From positions 62,001-126,000 of the forward strand of contig NZ_LT160640.1 in the NCBI RefSeq assembly GCF_900048895.1: a stretch of 64,000 nt of DNA, in the 5' to 3' direction. Position numbers and translations under genes: made by a program. This document shows positions 52,183-61,958 of the stretch, piece by piece. Below the pieces are notes generated by a model. The model ran no database searches. It was not told the DNA's origin and worked only from the letters and a program-made list of their open reading frames with translations. Source of the DNA: Neglectibacter timonensis (GTDB lineage Bacteria; Bacillota; Clostridia; Oscillospirales; Acutalibacteraceae). Each line of letters opens with the position of its first letter. The first letter of the stretch is position 1.

Positions 52183-52611
52183 TCACTCATCCTCCTGATT
52201 GCTGTTTTCTGTTTCCGCCCGGTCATGGAGCTGTTCCAGGATTTCCTTCATCTTCTCCGGCACAGGGAGTCCCAGGTGCGCCGCGTTCTCCAGAAGGCTC
52301 ACGCCCTCGTTGGAGAGGTAAAAGAAGACGACCGCCGTGCGAAGGACGCTGCCTGTGCCGATCACCTGTACATCCAGGATGTTGGCGATCCCCACCAGCA
52401 GGAAGATCAGCACCTTCCGGCAGATGCCCTTAAAGCCCACCTCGCTGGACAGCTTCTTGTCCGAGATGGCGCACATCACGCCCGTAACATAATCCACCGC
52501 CACAAATACCACCAGGGCGATGAGCAGCCCGTCGCATCCGCCCAGGAAATAGCCCAGCCACCCGCCGATGGCCGCAAAGATCACCTGCGCCGTGTTCCAA
52601 AGTTCCTTCAT
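52183..52611 (-). CDS. Phage holin
   Basis: A 142-residue membrane protein of the phage_holin_4 (TcdE/Cph1-like) family. Three hydrophobic segments are visible: about 8-27, 30-50 and 75-105 (LLIALVVFVAVDYVTGVMCA and VLIFLLVGIANILD). The charged, coiled C terminus (EKMKEILEQLHDRAE) is typical. It permeabilises the membrane to release the endolysin, which starts next to its stop codon. GGAGG precedes the ATG. Confidence 0.92.
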   Translation of the reverse strand: MKELWNTAQVIFAAIGGWLGYFLGGCDGLLIALVVFVAVDYVTGVMCAISDKKLSSEVGFKGICRKVLIFLLVGIANILDVQVIGTGSVLRTAVVFFYLSNEGVSLLENAAHLGLPVPEKMKEILEQLHDRAETENSNQEDE

Positions 52612-52691
52612 GTTGATACCTCCGTTTCTTGAAATGGTTTTGTGTATGAAAAAAGCGGCCGCCCCGCAGGGCAGTCGCCAGTTCCCGTAAG

Positions 52692-55163
52692 TTATTCTGT
52701 TTGCTTCGGCAGCCATTCCCACAGTCGCATATCCTCCTGCCCCAAAGACCACATACACATCCCCCGGAGCTTCCAGCGGTACGCCGCCTGGTTCGCCCAG
52801 TAGACCAGAGAATCCACGTCCTGGTAGTAGAGGATGGAGAAACCGTCCGCGTCTCCGAGGAACAGCCGGGAAATCCAGATGTTGATGTCCTTTGGTATGA
52901 CCTTCGCCGTGTAGTTCCCGCCGCAGGAAATCTCTAAAAGGTCGGAATGGAAGAAGTCATAATCCAGGGAGATTTCCTCGCTCCGGGTGGAGGTTTCCTC
53001 CACATCAGAGGTCAGCGTGAACACCTGGAACTCCTCATCCCAGGTGCAGTTGGAACGGCTGATCCTTCCGTAGCTTTTAAAGCTGCCGTCCGGCATCTCC
53101 ACATCAAACCGCTCATACGGCTCGTAGGTCCAGGCGTCTCCCAGACGCAGAAGTTCACAGACCGTGGTGTTGTCCGAGCGGTACCCGGCGTAGCCCCCGG
53201 AAAAGCCGCTGATCGTTGCCGTAAAGCGCAGGGTATAGGAGGAGCCGGAATACACCCGCACCCGGTTTCCACGGATACGCATCTCCACCGTGTACATGGA
53301 GGGGTTGTCCCTCAGATCTGCCGATGGAGTCCTTGCGATCTCCTGGCTGTAGCTGCCAAGGAGTGTGGAATCATTGTATAGTTCCACCGCCTGAGTATCA
53401 TAGTTTAAGCAGCAGAACAGGCTGCCGCAGAACACACCCGCCTTGCCGCTGCCGTTTGCCGGGAAAGCCAGCCTGGCCCGCAGATGCAGTTCCGAAAAGC
53501 CGTCATACTGCCACGCAAGCTCCCCATGCCCTTCAAGCTGGGAGTAGACACGCTCCATCGAATATTCATCCGACCGCCATACCTCAAAGGAGCCGGAGCG
53601 CACCGTCCAGTAGTCCGTCTCCAGCACGCCGTAATCCTGGAAGTCCTCATACCAGATGAGCGCCGAGTCCGGCTTCCTTCGGAGCATCTCCAGCGTCAGC
53701 TTAAAGCCCTTATCGGGTACAGCCATATTGCCGTCCACATCCTTAAAGCTCCTGGGCGCAAGGGCAAAGGTGGCTTCTCCGGCGGAGGGCTCCTCAGAAA
53801 AATTGGAGCAGACACGGAAACCGTAAAACTGCACGCCTTTGACATCCACCGAGATCGTAATGGTATGCGTACCGGCAGAAAGCGTTACATTCTCCGCAAG
53901 GGACGTCCAGAATGTACTCCGCCAGTACGGCCACCACAGGCGGCTCTCCGTGAAATGTTTTCTGCTGCCGTCCAGGGCCACATAGATGCCGTTCTTATCC
54001 CAGAAGGGATAGCAGAGCCGCACCGCCACATCGTAAGTTCCCGCTGCGTTCACCGTAAAACTGTAGGTCACCGTGCCGTTATCGCCCAGGGTTGCGATGC
54101 CGTTTTCAATGGAGACAATTCCGGACGCGCTGGAGTAGCCGTCAGCGTCCCGGTCGATGAAAATAGTTCCGAACTCGATTTTCTGCTCCTTGCCGTAGGC
54201 AGTCAGGTAGCGTCTGCGGTTGTATGTGTCCGCAAGCTGAGGGTACTCGCGGGAAACTGCGTCCGCTCCTTCCATGTAATCGTAGACATGGGGAAAGGCG
54301 TAAGGCACCTTGTCATAATCATCCCAATAGGCCACGATAGGGAGAAAGGGCTGGGGCGGCGCGTCACCTGTGAAGTTGTACGCTCCCGTCATCCAGTACC
54401 TTGCGGCGTAGTAGGTGTTGGAAACGCCCCGGTAGGTCTCGCCCAGGTTCTCCGGCGTATCGTAAATCTGCCAGTTCCAGCCGTAGGCCGGCATTCCCAG
54501 GAAAATCTTATCCGGGTCCATGACCTCGGTGGCGTAATCGTAAATGCCCTCCAGCCAGCTTCTCGGAGAAACCGGCCCCGGCGCGGAGCCTGCCCAGGCC
54601 ATGCCGTAGCTCATAATAGACGCCGTGTCACAGTAGGCATCGAGGTCACCGTAGACACACCAGTTCTCACCGCCCACCGAGCCGTTGACGCTGGTCATCC
54701 CCGGCAGGCAGATATTCATGTGCTTCGTGGCATCGTAATTCTTTACCGTATTGTAGATGTTCTGGAACATGGCGGTTGACGCGGCATGGGTGGAATAGCC
54801 GTCCCCGCGTTCCAGATCGATGTCGATGCCGTCACACCAGGGGTATTTCTCCATGATGCGGACGATCTCTGAGAGGAACATCTCCTGCGCCCCGTTTGTG
54901 TTGTCTCGCAGAGCGCGGAAGATGCTGTTCGCCCCGTCATTTGCCACCGTCAGCAGCCACTTGATATGTGGCCACTTGTTAATGTAGGTGAGCATATCCG
55001 AAATCGCCACACCGCTCTCGTAAATCTCCCCGGTGGCCCGTACCTTAAAGGAGAACAGTCCGATCTGGCTGATGCGGTCGCCATAGTCCCGGAGGGCTTC
55101 GTACATCCGGGCATTGCCCATGAACGTCCATACCATGATCTGCTTGCCTTTCAGTGTGTCCAT
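52692..55163 (-). CDS. Phage tail-associated protein with a split GH18 domain
   Basis: An 823-residue protein. Residues about 8-320 are a GH18 (chitinase/endo-N-acetylglucosaminidase-type) barrel with the catalytic DGIDIDLE (D111, D114, D116, E118 = DxxDxDxE). About 345-460 looks like a carbohydrate-binding beta domain (VTYSFTVNAAGTYDVAVRL). About 500-760 is further beta-rich sequence. The last residues, WKLRGMCMWSLGQEDMRLWE in part, match the final strand of GH18 barrels, so the catalytic domain seems to be interrupted by the others. It probably degrades cell-surface glycan during adsorption. Its ATG overlaps the upstream stop. Confidence 0.82.
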   Translation of the reverse strand: MDTLKGKQIMVWTFMGNARMYEALRDYGDRISQIGLFSFKVRATGEIYESGVAISDMLTYINKWPHIKWLLTVANDGANSIFRALRDNTNGAQEMFLSEIVRIMEKYPWCDGIDIDLERGDGYSTHAASTAMFQNIYNTVKNYDATKHMNICLPGMTSVNGSVGGENWCVYGDLDAYCDTASIMSYGMAWAGSAPGPVSPRSWLEGIYDYATEVMDPDKIFLGMPAYGWNWQIYDTPENLGETYRGVSNTYYAARYWMTGAYNFTGDAPPQPFLPIVAYWDDYDKVPYAFPHVYDYMEGADAVSREYPQLADTYNRRRYLTAYGKEQKIEFGTIFIDRDADGYSSASGIVSIENGIATLGDNGTVTYSFTVNAAGTYDVAVRLCYPFWDKNGIYVALDGSRKHFTESRLWWPYWRSTFWTSLAENVTLSAGTHTITISVDVKGVQFYGFRVCSNFSEEPSAGEATFALAPRSFKDVDGNMAVPDKGFKLTLEMLRRKPDSALIWYEDFQDYGVLETDYWTVRSGSFEVWRSDEYSMERVYSQLEGHGELAWQYDGFSELHLRARLAFPANGSGKAGVFCGSLFCCLNYDTQAVELYNDSTLLGSYSQEIARTPSADLRDNPSMYTVEMRIRGNRVRVYSGSSYTLRFTATISGFSGGYAGYRSDNTTVCELLRLGDAWTYEPYERFDVEMPDGSFKSYGRISRSNCTWDEEFQVFTLTSDVEETSTRSEEISLDYDFFHSDLLEISCGGNYTAKVIPKDINIWISRLFLGDADGFSILYYQDVDSLVYWANQAAYRWKLRGMCMWSLGQEDMRLWEWLPKQTE

Positions 55164-55747
55164 CAGATCGGCTCACCTCCATCCTGCATTTCCTGCATCT
55201 CAAACAGCACCCTCGCCGTTTTCCCTTCCGGGAGCGTCACCTTATGCTTGGAATCCCAGGCGGCGCTGTACTGGTAAAAGCCCTCTTTTTTCTCCGGGCT
55301 GCCGTTCTTCGTACACTGCCGTGTGCTGGCAAGCAGAGCAAGGTCCGCTTCGGCGGGGACGGCGTTGGGGAAGGATACCTTCTGGCCGCCCACGCCCTGG
55401 CAGAGGGAAACCGCCCCCGCTTCCAGGTCGGACTTGGGGTACAAATGCACATCCAGCCCAGCGGAAGTCTCCCCAAGGTTAAAGAGGATGACCGTTTCCT
55501 CGCCCCGCACCACGCCGTTGAACCAGACAGGAGCTTTGATCACTCCATCCTCACGCAGCTTTTGGAGGAAGGGTTCGGTATGGGGCGTGTATCCCGTCAG
55601 CGCCGGACCTTCCTGGAGCATCAGGTCAGTAAAATAGATCGTGCCGGAGCAATCCGCGATGGTAGGCTTCACGGTGACGCTCACGACACGCATATCCTGT
55701 TTTCGGTTAATGACCTCCGCCAGCCGGATAAAAGCGATCTTACCCAT
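55163..55747 (-). CDS. Phage structural protein, unassigned
   Basis: A 194-residue protein in the tail-fibre region. Its first third (about 20-60: VVSVTVKPTIADCSGTIYFT then DLMLQEGPALTGY) is clearly related to the 65-residue protein encoded just upstream. The C-terminal two thirds are beta-rich with no motif I recognise. Overlaps neighbours at both ends. Likely a baseplate or fibre component. Confidence 0.65.
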   Translation of the reverse strand: MGKIAFIRLAEVINRKQDMRVVSVTVKPTIADCSGTIYFTDLMLQEGPALTGYTPHTEPFLQKLREDGVIKAPVWFNGVVRGEETVILFNLGETSAGLDVHLYPKSDLEAGAVSLCQGVGGQKVSFPNAVPAEADLALLASTRQCTKNGSPEKKEGFYQYSAAWDSKHKVTLPEGKTARVLFEMQEMQDGGEPI

Positions 55748-55937
55748 CCAGCGTCCACTTCATCTCGCAGGGATGGCCTACCCATCCCGTCGCCACGGAC
55801 CCCGCCTGCAGGAGGATGTCCGTGATAAAAAGCGTCCCGGTGCAGTTTGTCATGCACACCCGCACCGTGATGGACTTGACCCTGGAGGAGTAATTCTCCG
55901 GCGCGATCCTGGCAGAAGTTGAAGATAAATATGCCAT
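55740..55937 (-). CDS. Small phage protein related to its downstream neighbour
   Basis: A 65-residue protein. SITVRVCMTNCTGTLFITDI then LLQAGSVATGW parallels the N-terminal part of the 194-residue protein that follows, pointing to tandem duplication. It overlaps that gene by eight bases. GGAGAACGG precedes the ATG. No known function. Confidence 0.6.
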   Translation of the reverse strand: MAYLSSTSARIAPENYSSRVKSITVRVCMTNCTGTLFITDILLQAGSVATGWVGHPCEMKWTLDG

Positions 55938-55952
55938 GCCGTTCTCCTTCCA

Positions 55953-58478
55953 TCAGTACAAATCAATGAACCGGCTTTCCGTGCTGCCGTCCTCATACTC
56001 GATCACCACTTCAATGCCCACCTGGGAATCCTCGCTTAACTTCTCCAGATTTTCCGAGCCGATCTGTGCCGACAGGGTGTAGCTGGAGCGGTTGGCGGGA
56101 TAGACGGTCTGGGACAGGCTCTTGGTCATGCCGGCCACACCCTCTGCCTTGAAAGAAGCCGTGCCGGACGCGCCGTTTTCGCTGTCCGCTTCAAAGCCGG
56201 AGCTGACCCAATAGGCAAGCCCGTCATCGGCGCGGGAGTTCCGCAGCAGGTTAAAGGGGACCATCTCCCGGATGTCATTGTTGGATACCATGCTGGTGCC
56301 TTCCAGAGAATCCGCCGCGTTGTCCCATTCACTGGCGGAACTGCCCAGGTTCTTCAGCGTGGTGGAAAGCTCCAGCACCGTGTTCCACGGCTCCTGCAGG
56401 TTGTATTCCCGGCGGACAATTCTTGTGGTGACCGAAAGCCCCAACTCCTTATCCTCCACCCGGACGTAATCTCCCAGTTCCCAGGCTTCATGCTCGTAGC
56501 CCGTCAGCACGGATAAGTCCATCGCGTTTAACACATAGGAAATGGTGGGCTTTGCGTAATCCGCCAGCCGCATCTCGGTATATTCTTTCATCTGGTAGGG
56601 ATTCGTGAAAGAGGAGCAGTCCAGGGTGGAGATTCTCACCTCGTCTGTGTAGGTGAAGTCCTCCACATAGGGCCTTCCGCCGTTGATGTCCGCGAAGGTC
56701 ATCCCTTCCGCGCCCACGGCGTACAACCGGGTCACAAGCTCCCTGGTGTCCACCACTCGCTGGATGGATTTCATGTTCTTCTTGTAGGCAAACAGCGCGC
56801 CGCTGTCCTTGCCGTTGACCGTCAGCAGATGCACCAGCCGGTTCGGGCAGTCAAAGACCAGGTCGCCGCCGTGGAGGTCTGCGGTATTCCGAAGGATGGA
56901 CAAAGCGTTCTTCTCCGTGCTGGTCCAGGTGCGCTGTGTCCGCACCGTCACCGTACCGACGCTCCATTCCGTCCCCTCCAGGGCGTATGCCATCGCCGTT
57001 TCCGGGTACTCCGCTTCAAAGGTACGTTCCTCCTTGCGGACAGAGAAGGTCAGGTCATAGAACTCCGCCTCCGCGTACACCTCTGTGACGGCACTGCCGT
57101 CCGTATCCCTGGTGTCGGTAACTGTCCGTACCTTATACACATCATCCACGATCTGGATCTTCTTCTCACTGTCGATATACCCCCGTTTGCCGTCCCGGTA
57201 GGGGATCTTAAAGGAAAGGGTGTCCTCGCCGTTGATCTCGCTGGTCACAATGATGTCATAGGCGTTTTCCAGCACCGCCTCCCATGCCCCATTACTGTCC
57301 AGCACCACCGGACGGGCATAGCCGATCTTCTCATAGGGCGCTTTCGGGATGTCATAGAGCCGGATATCGATGAGCTTCGGTGTCCGGGAGGTGTCTGTGG
57401 TAGTCAGCGTTACCCGGAACCGGATATACGCCCGGTTGGGGGACGCCAGTTTCCCGTCCGAAGGGACTGCCGCCCAATCGCTCCATTCCTCCAGGTCATC
57501 GCTGGTGGAAGTCTCCACCAGGGAAACCGCCGTGGCACCGGAGATGTACTCGCTGGTCACAGACACACGCCCGGTGCCGGAGAGATTGCAGTCTGCCGCC
57601 GCTGTGGTCAGTACACCTTCCGAAGGGTAACCGCCGCTTGATGCCCGGAGCGTGACCGCCCCCGGCTCCGTGATGCCATCCACATCCCCGGAAGTATCGC
57701 CGCCGTTGGCGCAGAGTGAGGAAAGGAAGTAGTTTTCCAGGTCCTCTGCGGTTAGTTGGGTGTCACAGTCCAAAAACCAATCGTCCAGCCCTCCGGCGTA
57801 CCAATAGGAGTCGGCGTGCATCCCCAGAATCAAATCCGCCGTGCAGGAGCGGTTCAGTTCCCCGGTAAAGGAAAGCACCTCCGACGCCCACACCGTGCCG
57901 CTGCCCCGGTCGCCCACCACATACTGCGCCGTTTTGTTATCCGGCTCGATCAGGCAGGCGATAAAGTACCAGCCGCCGTTGACCAAGGAGAAGGGCGGGT
58001 CCACCGACTCGTCCAGGATCAAAGACCCGGTATCGTCATAGAGCATGATCCTCGGATTGCCCCGGATGAGGGACAGGTAGAAGATTGGCTGCCCCGGCCC
58101 GTACCGGGTGTTAAAAATCGGGCAGTAGGTATTCCCCACGGAATAGGTGGTGGGGTTCATCCAGCCGCCGCAGACAATCCTTGCCCCAAGGCTTGCGAAA
58201 ATGCTGCCATCATTGGTCACCTTCAGATAGTTCTGCTCGGAGGATGGGTTCACAATGTTCATGCGGAAGTAATTCCCCAGACGGTTTGCGGAAAGGGATG
58301 CGCTGGTGCCGCTCCAGTTATTAATGTATGCCGCCCGCCCCATGCCGGAGGAATCCAAAAGGCAGTCGTTCTCATCCGGGTCCGATTCATTGAACCGCCA
58401 CAGACCGTCCTTTGCCCATTCTTCCGGGAACTCGCCGGTAAAGTCCGTCTGTTTGTTCAGTATCGTTTTCAGTGCCAT
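55953..58478 (-). CDS. Phage tail protein: LamG-like N terminus and tail endopeptidase-like core
   Basis: An 841-residue tail protein. Residues about 50-260 form a concanavalin-like (LamG) fold, ending GGLDDWFLDCDTQLTAEDLE, where GLDDW-type motifs are typical. About 380-720 matches the prophage tail endopeptidase / tail-lysin family (IIVTSEINGEDTLSFKIPY; GDYVRVEDKELGL). The C terminus is a further beta domain. It lies after the distal tail gene, where the Tal protein is expected. GGAGG precedes the ATG. It would form the tail tip and anchor fibres. Confidence 0.82.
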   Translation of the reverse strand: MALKTILNKQTDFTGEFPEEWAKDGLWRFNESDPDENDCLLDSSGMGRAAYINNWSGTSASLSANRLGNYFRMNIVNPSSEQNYLKVTNDGSIFASLGARIVCGGWMNPTTYSVGNTYCPIFNTRYGPGQPIFYLSLIRGNPRIMLYDDTGSLILDESVDPPFSLVNGGWYFIACLIEPDNKTAQYVVGDRGSGTVWASEVLSFTGELNRSCTADLILGMHADSYWYAGGLDDWFLDCDTQLTAEDLENYFLSSLCANGGDTSGDVDGITEPGAVTLRASSGGYPSEGVLTTAAADCNLSGTGRVSVTSEYISGATAVSLVETSTSDDLEEWSDWAAVPSDGKLASPNRAYIRFRVTLTTTDTSRTPKLIDIRLYDIPKAPYEKIGYARPVVLDSNGAWEAVLENAYDIIVTSEINGEDTLSFKIPYRDGKRGYIDSEKKIQIVDDVYKVRTVTDTRDTDGSAVTEVYAEAEFYDLTFSVRKEERTFEAEYPETAMAYALEGTEWSVGTVTVRTQRTWTSTEKNALSILRNTADLHGGDLVFDCPNRLVHLLTVNGKDSGALFAYKKNMKSIQRVVDTRELVTRLYAVGAEGMTFADINGGRPYVEDFTYTDEVRISTLDCSSFTNPYQMKEYTEMRLADYAKPTISYVLNAMDLSVLTGYEHEAWELGDYVRVEDKELGLSVTTRIVRREYNLQEPWNTVLELSTTLKNLGSSASEWDNAADSLEGTSMVSNNDIREMVPFNLLRNSRADDGLAYWVSSGFEADSENGASGTASFKAEGVAGMTKSLSQTVYPANRSSYTLSAQIGSENLEKLSEDSQVGIEVVIEYEDGSTESRFIDLY

Positions 58479-58484
58479 TGCCGC

Positions 58485-59261
58485 TCACCTCCATCTGCTC
58501 CTTGCCTGGATTTCCAGCCCCGTAAATACAGCGTTTGCCGCTGCCACAGAGACTGTGTTGTCGCCCACAGAAAGCGTGGGAAAATTCAGCTCCTCCAGAT
58601 AGGGCAGCCCGTTTCGCACTGTAGTACCGTTTTCATCCTCCACATAGGCGGTCATGCGGTCGGTATCCACCACCAGCGTTTCGCCCGCCGCAAGGGTGGC
58701 GTTAACGATCTTTAATTCCTGCCCGTTGGTGGTAATGCTGATATAGTTTCCAGCCCCGGAGGTAATTTCTCCCTCAATGCGGTAGATGGGATTCGACTCC
58801 ATGTTCCCGGTATGACGGGTTATGGTGTGACTGCCCGCCGCCGTGACAGAAAAGTTTTCATCCTCGATGGCATAGCCAAAGGGGTCAGGGCAGAAAAAGG
58901 TCAAATCAAAACTGCCGGAGGAGCGCAGGAGCCGTTCACACTCCACCGCCGCGTTCAGTCTTGCCATGAAGTACCGGTCTGGCACATCATCCAGGACGAG
59001 CTGCTTTAAGCCGCCCACCGGGTCGAGCCACGCAGCGATATCGTCCAGCGTGGAAACCAGGGCGGAAAAACTGTGCCTGGGGAAGATACTGCAGGAGACC
59101 ACAATCTCCCGGTAGTCAAAATCCGCGCCGAAATCCGTCACACCGTACTTGCCGGGGACCGTTGTAGTAAAGTTCCGCAAATTTCCGCTGACCTGCCAGG
59201 AGGTCAGCCTTGCCTTTAGGCCCATGCTCTTGGATGTGATATCGTTATACGAAAAGCCCAC
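58485..59261 (-). CDS. Distal tail protein (Siphovirus-type tail component, Dit-like)
   Basis: About 258 residues. VGFSYNDITSKSMGLKARL near the N terminus, the YGVTDFGADFDYREIVVSC block and the C-terminal beta-rich half with GDNTVSVAAANAV fit the siphovirus tail family protein (Dit). It forms the hub that joins tail tube to baseplate. The GTG at 59261 (AGGAGG eight bases upstream) is preferred over the GTG at 59270, which abuts the ribosome site. Lies 15 bp after the tape measure gene. Confidence 0.85.
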   Translation of the reverse strand: MGFSYNDITSKSMGLKARLTSWQVSGNLRNFTTTVPGKYGVTDFGADFDYREIVVSCSIFPRHSFSALVSTLDDIAAWLDPVGGLKQLVLDDVPDRYFMARLNAAVECERLLRSSGSFDLTFFCPDPFGYAIEDENFSVTAAGSHTITRHTGNMESNPIYRIEGEITSGAGNYISITTNGQELKIVNATLAAGETLVVDTDRMTAYVEDENGTTVRNGLPYLEELNFPTLSVGDNTVSVAAANAVFTGLEIQARSRWR

Positions 59262-59276
59262 AGGCCGCACCTCCTT

Positions 59277-61940
59277 TTATGCTGTGCTGAACCGACCCTG
59301 GGCGCGGGAGCCGGTCTGGATCAGGTTGTAAAGTTCCTGGGAAATCCTGCGGATATCATCCTCGCTGCGGACGATCATCTGCTGGATGGTGATCAGGGTT
59401 CCGAAGGAAGAACCGCCCGTTCCGCCCATGCCGCCGGCCACGGTGCCCACTGTCCCGGCTGTATCAAAGGCAAAGTTTGACGGGACTGCGGACTGCATAT
59501 CCGCAGCCAGGCCGTTCATCACGCCCAGGATGCCGTTGTTCAGATCCTCTGCGGCGTTGACCGCTTCACCGGCGCTGTCCTCAATGCCGCCGGCAAGGCC
59601 CCTGCCCAGCATCTCGCCCACCCAGGCCATTTCCTTCGAGGGCGAGTTGATGCCAAAGAAGCTGCAGATCCCGTCCCAGATGCCGGAAATCCAGCCGGAG
59701 ACTTTGTCCCAGATCCATCCGGCAAGGCTCTGGATACCCTGCCACAGCCCCTGCACGATGTTCTTGCCGATGTTGACGATCTGCCCCATAGACAAGGTAA
59801 AGGCATTCACAATCCCCGCAATGATCTGCGGCACCGCCTTTACGATCTCCACGATGATGGTAGGTAGGTTCTGGATCAGCGAAACAAATAGCTGCACGCC
59901 TGCCTGGATGATCTGCGGGATGCTGTTTAAGATGGCGTTTACCAGCGAGGAAATAATCTGCGGGATCGCCCCCACAATGGTGGTAATGATGGTCGGCAGG
60001 TTCTGGATCAGGGAAATCAGCAGGTTCACGCCTGCGTCAATGATCTGGGGGATACTGCCGAGGATTGCCGTCACCAGCCCGTCAATAATCTGCGGAATCG
60101 CCGCCACAATGGCCGTGATGATCTCCGGCAGCGCGGAAACCAGCGAGGTCAATAGCTGTATCCCGGCATTGATGATCTGTGGAATCGCCCCCACGATAAA
60201 CTCCACAATCGCCGTAATGATGGCAGGCAGGGCCGCAATCAGGACCGGGATGGCATTAAGCAGCCCCTGCGCCAGTCCCAGAATCAGCTGCAGCGCCGCG
60301 TCCAGGATCATCGGCAGGTTTTCGATCAGGGTCTGCACAATCTGGGTAACCACAAGGACAATCTGCGGAATCAGGGTAGGAACCGCCGCCGCGATGCCCT
60401 GGGCCAGCGTGACAATGATCTGCGCCGCGCCCTCCATCACAGCCGGAAGGCTCTGGATAATGCCGGAAAGCAGCGAGGTCAGCATCTGCATCCCGGTGTT
60501 TACAAACTGCGGCAGCATGGAAACCGCCGTGTTCACCAGCCCCGTAATGGCCCCGGCGAAGGCTTCATCCGCACCATCCACGCCGTTTATCATGTCGGTA
60601 AAGGCGGAGATGACTTCCGAGATTGCTGGGAGAAATTCCGCCCGGAGGCTGTTCTTCACATTGGAGATGGTTTCCCCAAGCCCTGCCAGGGTCTCGTCAA
60701 GCTGCGCCTGTCCTTCTCTGGAAGCCACCAGCGCCTCATTGTTGCGGTAAAACGCGCTGCTCGCCTCGTCATAGGCCCCGGAGAGGGTCTCCATGATGAG
60801 ACGGTTTCTTTCGCTTTCACTGGAACAGGCCGCCAGCTTCTCGTTGAAGGCGTCCTCGCTGATGCCCACCCAGTTTAAGGCGTCCGCCAGGGAGCCGGTG
60901 ACCTCACCCACTTTAGCGGTCTCGTTGGCGGACTCGATCATGCCCTCGATGGGGAGGGCATCGCCAAAAGTGCCGTAAACGCCTGCGGCAATGTTTGTCC
61001 ACTTGGTGATGTCCTGCTCGTTTTGGGCAAGCTGTGCCAAAAGCTGTGAGGCTTCCGTTGCCGTATCCGTATCGCCAAGGATCTTGTAAAACTCGTTGTA
61101 AGACTTCTGCGCCGCTTCGCCGCTGTAGCCGGCCGCTTCAAAAGCGGTGGTCAGCTTGCCCTGGGCTACCCGGTATTCCTCCGTGGCTTCGTCCAGGTTC
61201 CAGATGGCGCTGCCAAGCTCCTTGATGCCGTTTAGCGCCGCCTGGATACCGGAGGAGATGAGGTTGCCCATCGCCACCGTAGCAACCGAAAGGCCGGAGC
61301 CTAATTTATCCGCACCGTTGGAGGCGTCCTCCAGCGAATCACCGAAATCCTCCGCCACATCCCCGGCGTCCTTCATCCGCTCCCGGTTTTCCCGAAGCTC
61401 CCCGGAAAGCTGGGAGATGCGCCCCTCCAGTTCCTTTGCCTCGCTGGAGCCTTTACCGTACTGCAGCACGGCATTGGAATAGGCACGCTTCATCCCTGCA
61501 AGCGCATCCTCCTGCCGGGCGATCTCCTGGGAGAGGCGTTCCGTAGCGTCCGCTGCGTCTGTTTCCTCTTGGGAAAAGGCTTCAATGGCCCGCTCATTAT
61601 CGGAAAGTTCCCGCTCCATGCTGTTTAAGGCGGCTTCTGCGTTATTGAGCTGGATCTGCCAGTTCTGCGTGCGGCGGTCGTTCTCCCCAAAGGAGTCTGC
61701 GGCATTCCGGAGGGCAGCCCGCAGGGTTTCCACCTTGTTTTTCTGTGCTTCGATTTCCTTATTCAGCACAGTGTTCCTTGCGGAAAGCGCCTGCACGGAC
61801 TTATCGTTTTTGTCAAACTGCGAGGACACCAGCTTCATCTCGGAGCCAAGCACCTTGAAGGACTGGTTGATCTCGGACAAGGCCTTTTTAAATTCCTTCT
61901 CGCCCTCAATGCCGATTTTCAGACCGAAATTATCTGCCAC
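59277..61940 (-). CDS. Tail tape measure protein
   Basis: An 887-residue tape measure protein that sets tail length and moves into the host membrane during DNA injection. The N-terminal 220 residues are coiled coil (KFKKALSEINQSFK, QALSARNTVLNKEIEAQ). The centre (about 440-760) is a tandem array of roughly 36-37-residue hydrophobic repeats with IPQII and SLIQNLPTII units. The C terminus is Gly/Ser-rich. GTG 61940 is preferred because GGAGG lies eight bases upstream; GTG 61949 abuts it. Position after the frameshifted chaperone is canonical. Confidence 0.94.
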   Translation of the reverse strand: MADNFGLKIGIEGEKEFKKALSEINQSFKVLGSEMKLVSSQFDKNDKSVQALSARNTVLNKEIEAQKNKVETLRAALRNAADSFGENDRRTQNWQIQLNNAEAALNSMERELSDNERAIEAFSQEETDAADATERLSQEIARQEDALAGMKRAYSNAVLQYGKGSSEAKELEGRISQLSGELRENRERMKDAGDVAEDFGDSLEDASNGADKLGSGLSVATVAMGNLISSGIQAALNGIKELGSAIWNLDEATEEYRVAQGKLTTAFEAAGYSGEAAQKSYNEFYKILGDTDTATEASQLLAQLAQNEQDITKWTNIAAGVYGTFGDALPIEGMIESANETAKVGEVTGSLADALNWVGISEDAFNEKLAACSSESERNRLIMETLSGAYDEASSAFYRNNEALVASREGQAQLDETLAGLGETISNVKNSLRAEFLPAISEVISAFTDMINGVDGADEAFAGAITGLVNTAVSMLPQFVNTGMQMLTSLLSGIIQSLPAVMEGAAQIIVTLAQGIAAAVPTLIPQIVLVVTQIVQTLIENLPMILDAALQLILGLAQGLLNAIPVLIAALPAIITAIVEFIVGAIPQIINAGIQLLTSLVSALPEIITAIVAAIPQIIDGLVTAILGSIPQIIDAGVNLLISLIQNLPTIITTIVGAIPQIISSLVNAILNSIPQIIQAGVQLFVSLIQNLPTIIVEIVKAVPQIIAGIVNAFTLSMGQIVNIGKNIVQGLWQGIQSLAGWIWDKVSGWISGIWDGICSFFGINSPSKEMAWVGEMLGRGLAGGIEDSAGEAVNAAEDLNNGILGVMNGLAADMQSAVPSNFAFDTAGTVGTVAGGMGGTGGSSFGTLITIQQMIVRSEDDIRRISQELYNLIQTGSRAQGRFSTA

Positions 61941-61958
61941 GGGCTGCACCTCCTCTCC

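Noticed and set aside
53484-54779. A 431-codon plus-strand frame opposite the GH18 tail gene
   Set aside because: Antisense to a well-supported gene with catalytic motif; long antisense frames are expected in this GC-rich region.
59386-60750. A 454-codon plus-strand frame opposite the tape measure gene
   Set aside because: Produced by the repeats of the tape measure gene read in reverse; no ribosome site or family features.
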